This document shows positions 9,824-18,849 of a stretch of DNA of 64,000 nucleotides, one piece after another. This DNA is from Aequorivita sp. Its GTDB lineage: Bacteria; Bacteroidota; Bacteroidia; Flavobacteriales; Flavobacteriaceae. The stretch's first letter is position 1; the number at the start of each line of letters is the position of its first letter. The translations under genes were made by a program, and so were the position numbers. The notes under the pieces are model-generated. The model worked only from the letters and a program-made list of their open reading frames with translations, did no database searches and was not told where the DNA came from. The stretch is taken from positions 124,001-188,000 of the forward strand of contig JAUYGY010000036.1 in NCBI GenBank assembly GCA_030690315.1. The letters run 5' to 3'.

Positions 9824-10427
9824 TGGTTTGTTGATCTTTGATGAATCTCTTTAGTGTTAAAAAACCTTCGGGTGTTACAATTCCGCGTAAATGATATTCA
9901 AGATATTCCTCGGTAAGAAACTGGGTTGAAAACTTTTCAATGGGAAATAGGTTTTGATCTTTTATGCCGTGAATTCCTAAAAAATAGAGCCGCGCCATAA
10001 AATCTATATCCAAATTGCTTCGGTATAGCCCTTTTTCAATTCCTCTGCGCAGATTGGTTCGGGTACATTCCATCATTTTTTCGAAATGGCCTTCTTTAAT
10101 TCCTTCGAATATTTCCGGATAGTATTTTTGAAGTTGATATTGGGGCGAAGATTGTTCCGCTTCAATTGTGCCCATTACAAACTTCTTTATTTCGAATAAT
10201 TCCTCAATAGGGTTTTGTTGATGCGAACAAATTTCATCAATACCCGTAGTAATATTGTGCAAAACATTACAGGTGCATTCCTTCACCAAGGCTGTTTTGT
10301 TTTTAAAATGTGTGTAAATGGTTTTTTTGGAAATGCCCATTTCATTGGCAATATCGTCCATTGTAACGCTTTTAAAACCAAGTTTTAAAAAGAGATCTGT
10401 GGCTTTTTGAATTATTTTTTCTTTCAT
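9816..10427 (-). CDS. TetR/AcrR-family transcriptional repressor of the efflux operon
   Basis: 203 aa. I choose the ATG at 10425-10427 (MKEKIIQKATDLFLKLGFKS); an in-frame TTG four codons upstream falls inside the promoter box and is unlikely. The N-terminal helix-turn-helix is TMDDIANEMGISKKTIYTHF (about residues 22-41), typical of TetR. The rest is a helical ligand-binding domain containing a TetR-C-like acidic segment. First gene of the four-gene efflux operon, which it probably autorepresses through the inverted repeat at 10451-10478. The inducer is unknown. Confidence 0.9.
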   Translation of the reverse strand: MKEKIIQKATDLFLKLGFKSVTMDDIANEMGISKKTIYTHFKNKTALVKECTCNVLHNITTGIDEICSHQQNPIEELFEIKKFVMGTIEAEQSSPQYQLQKYYPEIFEGIKEGHFEKMMECTRTNLRRGIEKGLYRSNLDIDFMARLYFLGIHGIKDQNLFPIEKFSTQFLTEEYLEYHLRGIVTPEGFLTLKRFIKDQQTND

Positions 10428-10436
10428 AATAGGGCG

Positions 10437-10468
10437 CAAAGATATGTTGAGGAAACTTTTAAAACAAA
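10437..10468 (-). promoter_or_regulatory. Promoter of the tetR-efflux operon
   Basis: On the minus strand there is TTTG (10468-10465), a 20-base spacer and TATCTTTG (10444-10437). This is a full match to the Bacteroidota TTTG-N19/20-TAnnTTTG promoter. The start point would fall only a few bases ahead of the ATG at 10427. Confidence 0.7.
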
Positions 10469-10478
10469 AAAAGTTTCC
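10451..10478. promoter_or_regulatory. Putative TetR operator overlapping the promoter
   Basis: Perfect 9-bp inverted repeat GGAAACTTT (10451-10459) and AAAGTTTCC (10470-10478) with a 10-base A-rich centre. It covers the spacer and -33 element of the tetR promoter, the expected position for an autorepressor site. Confidence 0.7.
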
Positions 10479-10579
10479 AAAGTTTTATTTTTTTAACATT
10501 GCCTTAACAACCGGCTATTTTTGGTCTAATCTTGTGTCCTTTTGCTTTGCTTGTTTTACTTTAGCCAAAATTTTAAGGA

Positions 10580-11554
10580 ATGGAAATTTTGAAAAAATAT
10601 AACGGTGAACTTCAGAAATATCTTGATAATGCCGTTTTACAAAAAGAACCGCGCCAACTTTATGATCCCATAAAATATATTCTTTCCTTGGGCGGCAAAA
10701 GATTACGGCCTGTGCTTACGCTCATGGTTTGCGATTTTTTTGGAACCGATTTCAAAAAATCTATGAATGCTGCGCTTGCGGTGGAATTGTTCCATAATTT
10801 TTCACTCATTCACGATGATATTATGGATAATGCGCCTTTGCGGAGGGGAGAAAAAACGGTGCATGAAAAATGGGATGTAAATACCGCTATTCTTTCAGGC
10901 GATGCGATGTTGATTTTGGCATACCGATTTTTTGAAAATTACGAACCGAAAATGTTTAAGGAGCTTGCAAAACTTTTCAGTGAAACGGCTTTGCAAGTTT
11001 GTGAAGGCCAACAGCACGATATGGATTTTGAAACCCGTGATGACGTGACTTTGGTGGAATACATAAAAATGATAGACCACAAAACCGCGGTATTAGTGGG
11101 GGCAGCAATGAAAATGGGTGCTATTGTGGCCGAAGCTTCCGAAAATGATAAAGACGCAATATATCAATTTGGAAGAAATTTGGGCATCGCCTTCCAGTTG
11201 CAGGATGATTATTTGGATGTGTTCGGTAATCCGGAGACATTTGGAAAACAAGTGGGCGGCGATATTATTTCAAATAAGAAAACCTTTCTGTATTTGATGG
11301 CCATTGGGCAGGGTTCTTCCTTGCAGGCTGAGGAACTGGAACATCTTTACAGCATCAGTCCGAAAGATCCAACGGATAAAGTTTTAACCGTAAAAGAAAT
11401 TTTCCTGCTTTCCGGAGCTGCGGAAGCTACGCGTTGGGAAATAGAAAAATATAGCAATCACGCTTTTTCCCTTTTGGAAACCATAAATATTTCTGAAGAA
11501 AAAAAGAAAATGCTACGGCAGTTTGGGAACGATTTAATGCAGCGCAACGTTTAA
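10580..11554 (+). CDS. Polyprenyl (probably geranylgeranyl) diphosphate synthase
   Basis: 324 aa trans-isoprenyl diphosphate synthase that adds isopentenyl diphosphate units to allylic primers in the cytoplasm. First aspartate-rich motif DDIMD at residues 79-83 followed by NAPLRRG; second, DDYLD, at 209-213. GGKRLRP near residue 38 is the diphosphate-binding motif. The first motif lacks the two-residue insertion of E. coli-type farnesyl synthases. Phe lies five residues before it, a pattern linked to C20 products in related enzymes, so GGPP synthase is my inference; a longer-chain quinone-tail synthase is possible. Divergent from tetR. Confidence 0.88.
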   Translation: MEILKKYNGELQKYLDNAVLQKEPRQLYDPIKYILSLGGKRLRPVLTLMVCDFFGTDFKKSMNAALAVELFHNFSLIHDDIMDNAPLRRGEKTVHEKWDVNTAILSGDAMLILAYRFFENYEPKMFKELAKLFSETALQVCEGQQHDMDFETRDDVTLVEYIKMIDHKTAVLVGAAMKMGAIVAEASENDKDAIYQFGRNLGIAFQLQDDYLDVFGNPETFGKQVGGDIISNKKTFLYLMAIGQGSSLQAEELEHLYSISPKDPTDKVLTVKEIFLLSGAAEATRWEIEKYSNHAFSLLETINISEEKKKMLRQFGNDLMQRNV

Positions 11555-11581
11555 AAAACAAAGATTGAATCTTGGTTTTTT
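11553..11581. terminator. Hairpin terminator after the prenyl synthase gene
   Basis: AAAAAACAAAGATT and AATCTTGGTTTTTT pair with one mismatch around a single G, directly at the stop codon, ending in a T run. Confidence 0.65.
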
Positions 11582-11663
11582 AAATGAGACTATTTGTGAA
11601 TATTTTAATATTTGCAACCCAATAATTATAAAGATTCCAGTCAGCTAGTTTATGTATTTGTTG

Positions 11664-11671
11664 TATTTTTG
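11664..11671 (+). promoter_or_regulatory. Putative sucA promoter -7 box
   Basis: TATTTTTG matches TAnnTTTG, 35 bases upstream of the sucA ATG. No clear -33 partner is visible. Confidence 0.4.
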
Positions 11672-11706
11672 TACCGTTTTACAAAAAAGACACTTGCATA
11701 TTTATC

Positions 11707-14478
11707 ATGGATAAATTTTCATTCTTAAACGCGGTTCACCCTTCATATATCGCGGAATTATACGAAAAATATTTACAATACCCAGACAGTGTTGAACCCA
11801 GTTGGAGAGCATTTTTCCAAGGATTTGATTTTGGTTCTGAAAATAGTGCCCAGGATTTTTTTGGCACAACCGAAGTTGCAGAAACACCACAATACACCGC
11901 AGGAGCAAATTGCGAAGATGTGGTAAAAGAATTTCAGGTGGTGAAATTAATTGATGGTTACAGAACCCGCGGCCATCTTTTCACTAAAACCAATCCCGTT
12001 CGCGAACGCCGAAAATATACGCCAACACTCGCTTTGGAGAATTTTAGCCTTTCCCAGCACGACCTTAAAGCTACTTTTAAAGCTGGTGAAATTTTGGGAA
12101 TTGGTGAGACTACACTTGAAGAAATTATAAAGCATCTTGAAAGCATTTATTGCGATTCCATCGGGATTGAATACATGTATATCCGTAGGCCAGATGAAAT
12201 TCTTTGGATTCAGGAAAAGCTGAATGTTAATGACAACCAGCCAAACTTTTCATCGGAACACAAAAAGCACATTCTTAAAAAACTTAATGAAGCCGTTGCT
12301 TTTGAAACTTTTCTACACACAAAATACGTTGGGCAAAAACGATTTTCACTGGAAGGTGGCGAAAGTTTGATTCCTGCCTTGGATGCGTTGATTGAAAATG
12401 CAGCTGAAAAAGGAGTTGAGGAATTTGTTTTGGGAATGGCCCACCGAGGACGATTGAGCACATTGACGAATATTTTCGGAAAGAGCGCAAAAGATATTTT
12501 CAGCGAATTTGACGGGAAAGATTATGCACAGGATATTTTTGACGGCGACGTTAAATATCACTTAGGCTGGACTTCAAAACGGAAAACAGAATCAGGCAAA
12601 GAAATCAATTTAAATATCGCGCCAAATCCTTCGCATTTGGAAGCCGTTGGTGCCGTGGTTGAAGGAATTGCTCGTGCAAAACAGGACGATCACCACAAAG
12701 AAAATCCGAACAAAGTTTTACCAATAATTATTCACGGAGATGCCGCCATTGCAGGGCAGGGAATTGTTTATGAAATTGTGCAAATGGCTAAGTTGGATGG
12801 CTATAAAACACAGGGAACCATCCATATTGTAGTGAATAATCAAATAGGTTTCACCACCAATTATCTGGATGCACGTTCTTCAATATACTGTACCGATGTG
12901 GGGAAAGTAACACTTTCACCAATACTTCACGTAAATGCAGATGATGTGGAAGCTGTGGTGCATGCCATGCTTTTCGCTCTTGATTTCAGAATGGAATTTG
13001 CCCGGGATGTTTTCATCGATTTGTTGGGCTATAGAAAATACGGCCACAATGAAGGCGATGAGCCACGTTTCACCCAGCCAAAACTTTACAAAGCAATTGC
13101 CAAGCATCAAAATCCAAGAGATATTTATGCAGAGAAATTATTTGCCCAAGGAGTAATTGAAAAAGGGCATACCGAAAAACTGGAACAGGAATATAAAGAT
13201 AAGCTTGAAGAAAGTTTGGAAAGCTCCAGAAAAGAAGATAAAACCACCATCACCCCTTTTATGCAAGATGAATGGGAAGGTTATGAATATGCCGAAGAAG
13301 ATAAAATGATGGAAACGGTTAACACTAAATTTGACCTAAAACAACTTGACGAAATAGCCGAAGTAATTACCAAATTGCCCGAGGATAAAAAATTCCTAAA
13401 AAAGATAGCAAGGCTTGTTGAAGCAAGGCACACTATGTATTTTGAAGACAACAAACTGGATTGGGCAATGGGCGAACTGCTTGCATACGGAACACTTTTA
13501 AAAGAAGGCCACGATGTGCGAATGAGCGGCCAGGACGTGGAACGCGGAACGTTTTCGCATCGTCACGCTGTTATAACAGTGGAAGACAGCGAGGAAGAAG
13601 TTGTGCTTTTAAACAATTTAAAAGGTGACCAAGGCGATTTCTATATTTATAACTCGCTGCTCTCAGAATACGGTGTTGTTGGTTTTGATTATGGTTATGC
13701 CATGGCAAGTCCTAAAACATTAATGCTTTGGGAGGCGCAATTTGGCGATTTCAGCAATGGGGCGCAGATAATGATTGACCAATATATTTCTGCCGCCGAA
13801 GACAAATGGAAACTGCAGAATGGTTTGGTAATGCTTTTGCCGCACGGATATGAAGGCCAGGGAGCTGAACATTCCTCAGCCAGAATGGAGCGTTATCTTC
13901 AGTTGTGCGCCACAGACAATATGTTTGTGGCAGATGTAACTACGCCAGCAAATTTATTTCACCTTTTCAGAAGACAACTGAAAGTGAATTATCGCAAACC
14001 GCTGATTGTATTTACACCTAAAAGCTTGCTGCGCCATCCAAAAGTGGTTTCAACCAAAGAAGAATTTGCAAACGGAAGTTTCCAAATGATTATTGACGAT
14101 GCTGAAGCAAAAGCAACAAAAGTGAAAAGCTTGGTTTTCGTTAGCGGTAAATTCTATTATGACTTGCTTGAAAAAAGAGAAGAGCTTAAAAGAGATGATG
14201 TAGCATTGGTAAGGGTTGAACAATTATTCCCATTACCAACCGATGCAATGAAAAAGATAATAAAAAAATATAAAAATGCAGATGAAGTAGTTTGGGCACA
14301 AGAAGAGCCTAAAAACATGGGCGCCTATTCACACATTTTGATGCACTTTGAAGAAGCTAGAAATTTTAGGGTTTGCAGCAGAAAAATGTATGCAGCTCCA
14401 GCAGCAGGAAGTTCTGTTAGATCAAAAGCGAGACACGCTAAAGTGATTGAAAATGTTTTCGATAAAAATATGGAATAG
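11707..14478 (+). CDS. sucA: 2-oxoglutarate dehydrogenase E1 component
   Basis: 923 aa thiamine-diphosphate-dependent decarboxylase of the TCA-cycle 2-oxoglutarate dehydrogenase complex. The N terminus FLNAVHPSYIAELYEKYLQY is the E2-binding type seen in OdhA/SucA. GMAHRGRLSTLTNI and HGDAAIAGQGIVYE mark the ThDP/Mg site. The transketolase-like pyrimidine domain holds SGQDVERGTFSHRHAV, and LLPHGYEGQGAEHSSARMER is highly conserved. Length matches the family. Followed after 83 bases by the E2 gene, the standard sucAB order; the E3 lipoamide dehydrogenase gene is not in the window. Confidence 0.97.
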   Translation: MDKFSFLNAVHPSYIAELYEKYLQYPDSVEPSWRAFFQGFDFGSENSAQDFFGTTEVAETPQYTAGANCEDVVKEFQVVKLIDGYRTRGHLFTKTNPVRERRKYTPTLALENFSLSQHDLKATFKAGEILGIGETTLEEIIKHLESIYCDSIGIEYMYIRRPDEILWIQEKLNVNDNQPNFSSEHKKHILKKLNEAVAFETFLHTKYVGQKRFSLEGGESLIPALDALIENAAEKGVEEFVLGMAHRGRLSTLTNIFGKSAKDIFSEFDGKDYAQDIFDGDVKYHLGWTSKRKTESGKEINLNIAPNPSHLEAVGAVVEGIARAKQDDHHKENPNKVLPIIIHGDAAIAGQGIVYEIVQMAKLDGYKTQGTIHIVVNNQIGFTTNYLDARSSIYCTDVGKVTLSPILHVNADDVEAVVHAMLFALDFRMEFARDVFIDLLGYRKYGHNEGDEPRFTQPKLYKAIAKHQNPRDIYAEKLFAQGVIEKGHTEKLEQEYKDKLEESLESSRKEDKTTITPFMQDEWEGYEYAEEDKMMETVNTKFDLKQLDEIAEVITKLPEDKKFLKKIARLVEARHTMYFEDNKLDWAMGELLAYGTLLKEGHDVRMSGQDVERGTFSHRHAVITVEDSEEEVVLLNNLKGDQGDFYIYNSLLSEYGVVGFDYGYAMASPKTLMLWEAQFGDFSNGAQIMIDQYISAAEDKWKLQNGLVMLLPHGYEGQGAEHSSARMERYLQLCATDNMFVADVTTPANLFHLFRRQLKVNYRKPLIVFTPKSLLRHPKVVSTKEEFANGSFQMIIDDAEAKATKVKSLVFVSGKFYYDLLEKREELKRDDVALVRVEQLFPLPTDAMKKIIKKYKNADEVVWAQEEPKNMGAYSHILMHFEEARNFRVCSRKMYAAPAAGSSVRSKARHAKVIENVFDKNME

Positions 14479-14561
14479 ATTTTCTGATAATTTTATAGAA
14501 AGACAAAAAGAAATTAAATTTAAAGAATTGTAAACCTAGGTTTATATTAAATAACACTACT

Positions 14562-15839
14562 ATGGCATTAGAAATGAAAGTCCCATCACCGGGAGAATCC
14601 ATCACCGAAGTTGAAATAGCATCTTGGCTAGTAAAAGATGGCGATTATGTTGAAAAAGACCAAGCAATTGCCGAGGTAGATAGCGATAAAGCAACGCTAG
14701 AACTCCCAGCGGAAGCTAGCGGCATCATTACTTTAAAGGCCGAAGAAGGCGATGTAGTAGCTGTTGGCGACGTTGTGTGCATTATTGATACAGATGCCAA
14801 AAAGCCAGATGGCGATGATTCTTCGGAAAATGAAGCTAAAAAGGAAAAAGCTGAAGATACTTCAAAAGAGAAGAAAGAGGATGCTTCAAAAAAGGCTGAA
14901 CCCAAAAAGGGAACATCTGCAAAAACTTCCACTCCAAGCCAGGAGCAGGATAAAAAAACATATGCTACGGGCACACCTTCGCCTGCTGCGAAGAAAATTC
15001 TTGATGAAAAGGGAATGGATTCAAAAGACGTAAAAGGAAGTGGACGCGATGGACGAATAACAAAGGATGATGCCGCAAATGCCACACCATCAATGGGTAC
15101 TCCCGGCAATGGCAGCCGTGGAAGCGAACGCAAAAAACTGTCCATGCTCCGCCGAAAAGTTGCAGAGCGATTGGTTTCAGCAAAAAATGAAACCGCAATG
15201 CTTACCACTTTCAATGAGGTGGATATGACTGCTATTTATAATTTGAGAAACCAATACAAAGAGCAGTTTAAAGAAAAACATGGTGTTGGTCTTGGCTTTA
15301 TGTCTTTTTTCACTTTGGCGGTAGTTCGCGCATTGGAACTGTACCCAGACGTAAACTCAATGATTGATGGCGATTATATGATTACTTATGACTTTAAGGA
15401 TATTTCTATTGCAGTTTCTGGGCCAAAAGGCTTGATGGTTCCCGTAATTAGAAATGCTGAAAATCTAAGCTTCAGAGGAGTTGAAGATGAAGTGAAAAGA
15501 CTTGCAATTAGAGCTCGTGACGGTCAAATTACCGTTGATGAAATGACAGGCGGTACCTTTACAATATCAAACGGTGGCGTATTTGGAAGTATGCTTTCAA
15601 CCCCAATCATCAACCCACCACAATCCGCAATTTTGGGAATGCACAATATTGTGGACCGTGCCATTGTGAGGGATGGTGGAATAGTTGTTGCGCCAGTAAT
15701 GTACGTAGCACTTTCCTATGACCATAGAATAATTGATGGCCGTGAGTCTGTCGGGTTTTTGGTTGCCATAAAAGAAGCTTTGGAAAGTCCAGAGGAACTA
15801 TTGATGAATAGCAATGTGAGACGTGCCTTGGAATTATAA
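14562..15839 (+). CDS. sucB: Dihydrolipoyllysine succinyltransferase, 2-oxoglutarate dehydrogenase E2
   Basis: 425 aa core acyltransferase of the complex. The N-terminal lipoyl domain carries the lipoylation site EVDSDKATLELPAE (Lys43). A Lys/Glu/Ser/Ala-rich flexible linker (about 85-135) precedes the E3-binding domain (SPAAKKILDEKGMDSKDVKG, about 140-175). The catalytic domain ends with SYDHRIIDGRESVGF, with His388 and Asp392 as the CoA-acyltransferase pair. It works with sucA immediately upstream; a strong terminator follows. Confidence 0.97.
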   Translation: MALEMKVPSPGESITEVEIASWLVKDGDYVEKDQAIAEVDSDKATLELPAEASGIITLKAEEGDVVAVGDVVCIIDTDAKKPDGDDSSENEAKKEKAEDTSKEKKEDASKKAEPKKGTSAKTSTPSQEQDKKTYATGTPSPAAKKILDEKGMDSKDVKGSGRDGRITKDDAANATPSMGTPGNGSRGSERKKLSMLRRKVAERLVSAKNETAMLTTFNEVDMTAIYNLRNQYKEQFKEKHGVGLGFMSFFTLAVVRALELYPDVNSMIDGDYMITYDFKDISIAVSGPKGLMVPVIRNAENLSFRGVEDEVKRLAIRARDGQITVDEMTGGTFTISNGGVFGSMLSTPIINPPQSAILGMHNIVDRAIVRDGGIVVAPVMYVALSYDHRIIDGRESVGFLVAIKEALESPEELLMNSNVRRALEL

Positions 15840-15860
15840 TTTCAATACTATATTAAAATA

Positions 15861-15888
15861 AAAAATCCGGCAATTAGCCGGATTTTTT
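15861..15888 (+). terminator. Rho-independent terminator of sucAB
   Basis: AAAAATCCGGC (15861-15871), loop AATTA, GCCGGATTTTTT (15877-15888): an 11-bp perfect stem with a T tail. Confidence 0.9.
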
Positions 15889-15913
15889 ATTTTGGTTAGT
15901 TAGCAAATATCTT

Positions 15914-16057
15914 TTAGTAAAAAATAATTGTACTGATTAAATTGAGTAGAAGAATCAATACAACAGATACAATCAGAACAACCACTGCTGGTTTTCTAGT
16001 GGATGCCGTAGCGTCATAATCTTTTTCTTGATCTTCTATATATACTGAATCTTTCAT
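15914..16057 (-). CDS. Small single-pass membrane protein (47 aa)
   Basis: I take the ATG at 16055-16057, giving MKDSVYIEDQEKDYDATAST, an acidic N-terminal half, followed by a hydrophobic helix (about residues 22-44) ending at the C terminus. An upstream in-frame start at 16105 would add 16 residues without a signal. It lies 78 bases downstream of the response regulator gene on the same strand, so it may share that transcript. No family recognised. Confidence 0.55.
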   Translation of the reverse strand: MKDSVYIEDQEKDYDATASTRKPAVVVLIVSVVLILLLNLISTIIFY

Positions 16058-16135
16058 ACTGTAAATATCCGTCAATATATAGAGATATGAAATACGTGGT
16101 AACACGTAATTTTCAAAAATTATTTTCTAAAGTTT

Positions 16136-16774
16136 TTATAACAATTTTCTATGGTGTTCTTTGGCCCAAATAAGCAGACTATTTGTTTTGGGTTCAATGT
16201 TTAGTTTTGTGATGATATTGCTTCGGTGTTTTTCAACAGTGCGGTATGAAATGAAAAGTTGTGAAGCAATTTCTTTGTTGGTTTTGTCCTGTGCAATTAA
16301 TTTTAGAATCTTTTTTTCCGAAGGGGTCAATATGTTCAAATCACTATCTTCCGTTACAGAAACCCCAATAAGTTCTTTGATTTTTTCGCTGAAAAAAGGA
16401 ATACCTTCTGTAACAGTTTTGATACAGTTTTCAATTTCTTCAAGCGCAAACTCTTTAAGGATATATCCAAAAATATTAAGCTCCTGGGCCTTTTGGTAAA
16501 GTTCTTTCTCTTTGTGAAGGGTTATCAAAACTATTTTAGTGTCAATATTAAGGGTTTTGCATTTTTGAGCAATTTCAAGCCCAGACATAAAAGGCATCTG
16601 AATATCCAATATAGCAATATCGGGCTCTGTTTGCACTATTAAATTGTAGGCCTCTCTTCCGTCTTTGCCGCTTCCCAATAAATTGAATTCTTTTTCAATT
16701 AAAAAATCGCTTAAACCTTTCAAAAGAAGCGGGTGGTCATCTGCAATAATAATGGATGGTGTAGTTTTGGTCAT
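16136..16774 (-). CDS. NarL/FixJ-family response regulator
   Basis: 212 aa DNA-binding regulator. The receiver domain has ADDHP near the N terminus, phosphoacceptor Asp57 in DIAILDIQMPF, and a Thr/Lys signature (VLITLHKEK). The C-terminal LuxR-type helix-turn-helix reads LTPSEKKILKLIAQDKTNKE and ISYRTVEKHRSNI. Its start codon overlaps the kinase stop codon (ATGA), so kinase and regulator are translationally coupled. Targets are unknown. Confidence 0.93.
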   Translation of the reverse strand: MTKTTPSIIIADDHPLLLKGLSDFLIEKEFNLLGSGKDGREAYNLIVQTEPDIAILDIQMPFMSGLEIAQKCKTLNIDTKIVLITLHKEKELYQKAQELNIFGYILKEFALEEIENCIKTVTEGIPFFSEKIKELIGVSVTEDSDLNILTPSEKKILKLIAQDKTNKEIASQLFISYRTVEKHRSNIITKLNIEPKTNSLLIWAKEHHRKLL

Positions 16775-18777
16775 AAAGGAAATTGAAATTCAATCACGGT
16801 ACCTGTGTCTTTTTTAGATGTTACTTTCATTTGTCCTTTTAAAAATTTGGTTCGTTCCAAAAGTGTTTTTAGGCCCAATGATTTAGCGTCTTGGTATTTT
16901 TCAGAAAAATCAAACCCCACACCATTGTCGCGGATGGAGATGAGAATATTATTGGTGAATTTTTTTACGGACACCTTCCCGGCTTCCGCGTGGGCGTGTT
17001 TCAGTATGTTGCTGAGGCTTTCCTGAATAATTCTATAAATGTTTACTTCGTCTTCTTTTGAAAAAATATTGTCAATGTTATCTATTTCCGCAGATATGAA
17101 GAGGGTTGTGTTTTCGTCTATAAGGTTGATTGTATATTCAATGGCTTTGGTTATGCCAAGTTCCTGTAGCTGGAATGGGTGCAGATCCCGCGATATGGTC
17201 CGTACTTCTTCTATAGTATAGTCCACCATTTTTTTTGTGTCTTCATCGCCGCTCGCTATCAACATGTTTTTGATAACCAATAGTTGCTGGCCAATACCGT
17301 CGTGAAGATCTTTTGATATTCTTCTACGTTCCCCTTCCTGTGAAACCAGTAGTTCCTGACTGAATTTTTCCTGAAGAATTTTATTGTTTTTTAAATGTCT
17401 TTGGTTGCGATACAGTAATATGAGTCCAAACCCCAATAAAATTGCGATGCCTCCAAAGAGTATTGCTTTTTTGAAGCTTTCGTTGTCCTTTTCAAGCAGG
17501 GTAATGTTTGAGGTTTTGGCAACTAGTTCTTTCTCTTTTTTTTCAGTTTCGTAAAGAGTTTGGTAATATGCAAGTGCGTTTGCGGTACTTCTGTTATAAA
17601 TGGAATCTTTTATGGCTATGGAAGCCTTGTTGTTTTCAACACTCTTTTTATAATCGCCCAATTCAAAATATAGTTCAGACAAAAAGAAATAGGAACTCAT
17701 TATCTCGTCTTCTAACCCTAATTTTTTGGCAACATCAAGCTTTTCCTTGGTGAGGGCCAAAGCTTCATCGGTTTTCCCTGTAGCTTGTAAATATTTTGCT
17801 TTTCCTCCCAAATAGTTCAATGTTGTGAAAGGATTTCCCATAAGGTCAAAATCCATATTCTCTATGAGATCCAAATGTTTTTTTGCCTCAATAATTTGGT
17901 GGTGTTCACAATAATATTCAATAAGTCGTGAATGGATACCTATAAATGTAGATTTGTCCGATTCGTTATTAATAAAAACTTTTTCTGCCAAAAGCAAGGA
18001 TTCGTATTCCAAATTCCGCTCGTTCATCTTTTTGTAATCCAACGCTTGGTTGTAATATTCGTTTGATAAGTATGAATTTAGATTTAAAGCCTTCATTTTT
18101 TCAATAAGCACGTTTCTTTCTTTCTTGGCTTTATCATAAAAACCATTCATGCTGAACATATTAATGATGCCTTCCTGAGCAAAGACCATATAAGCATACT
18201 CCTTTTTCGCTTCGTACATGGTATAGGCAGTGGTGAAGTCTTCGCCCGCCAAAACAAATTTTCCCAGCTGTGAATTTGCCTGACCCCTAAAAAGGTAAGT
18301 ATCGGCAATATTTAAAGTGTCTTTTGATGAAAAATTTTGGAGGGCAAGATTGTAGTCTTCAATAGCTTTTTTAAGATCTACTTTGGTGTTGGCCTTTCCG
18401 CGTTTTATGTACAACCCTCCCAGTAGCAGGCTGTCCTTTATCTTGTATTTACGCGCGAGCACACTGTTTATTATTGTTATTGAATTTAGCGGGTCGTTTC
18501 CATAATTGGTAAGCGGATATTGAAGATTCATCGCTTTTTTTGCGGCCCATTCTACACTGTCCAGTTCCTGCGCCAAGTTTATATATACTAAACTGTATTT
18601 AATGAAAGCTTCCGGATTTGTTGAAAATGTTCGCTTCAACAAACTGTCTAGTGCCGTTAGTTTTTCCGATTTGTCCTTGGTGGTGTTTAGTATTTTTTCA
18701 TAATGGGGAATATCCTGGCAATAACCTGAAAAAGGGTAGAGCGCTACTATGAAAAGCAAAAACAATAATTTTTTCAA
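16771..18777 (-). CDS. TPR-containing sensor histidine kinase (NarX/LiaS type)
   Basis: 668 aa. A signal peptide (MKKLLFLLFIVALYPFSGYC) leads into a long periplasmic TPR region (about 25-430). A transmembrane helix follows (about 439-457), then a HisKA_3 dimerisation domain with RRRISKDLHDGIGQQ (His492 phosphoacceptor). The HATPase domain has SLSNILKHAHAE (N box) and DNGVGFDF (G1 box). The start codon is TTG; no in-frame ATG is nearby and the signal peptide supports this start. It pairs with the overlapping response regulator. The signal is unknown; periplasmic TPR input is common in Bacteroidota kinases. Confidence 0.9.
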   Translation of the reverse strand: MKKLLFLLFIVALYPFSGYCQDIPHYEKILNTTKDKSEKLTALDSLLKRTFSTNPEAFIKYSLVYINLAQELDSVEWAAKKAMNLQYPLTNYGNDPLNSITIINSVLARKYKIKDSLLLGGLYIKRGKANTKVDLKKAIEDYNLALQNFSSKDTLNIADTYLFRGQANSQLGKFVLAGEDFTTAYTMYEAKKEYAYMVFAQEGIINMFSMNGFYDKAKKERNVLIEKMKALNLNSYLSNEYYNQALDYKKMNERNLEYESLLLAEKVFINNESDKSTFIGIHSRLIEYYCEHHQIIEAKKHLDLIENMDFDLMGNPFTTLNYLGGKAKYLQATGKTDEALALTKEKLDVAKKLGLEDEIMSSYFFLSELYFELGDYKKSVENNKASIAIKDSIYNRSTANALAYYQTLYETEKKEKELVAKTSNITLLEKDNESFKKAILFGGIAILLGFGLILLYRNQRHLKNNKILQEKFSQELLVSQEGERRRISKDLHDGIGQQLLVIKNMLIASGDEDTKKMVDYTIEEVRTISRDLHPFQLQELGITKAIEYTINLIDENTTLFISAEIDNIDNIFSKEDEVNIYRIIQESLSNILKHAHAEAGKVSVKKFTNNILISIRDNGVGFDFSEKYQDAKSLGLKTLLERTKFLKGQMKVTSKKDTGTVIEFQFPL

Positions 18778-18849
18778 TATAAGTGAGTTAGCTGAAAATA
18801 AGATAAAAGTACTTAAATTATTGGAAATAAACCATATCTGAAAATCATT

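Noticed and set aside
14645..15214. Long open frame on the minus strand opposite sucB (about 190 codons)
   Set aside because: Antisense shadow of the Lys/Glu/Ala-rich linker codons; Ser/Phe-rich low-complexity translation with no domain.
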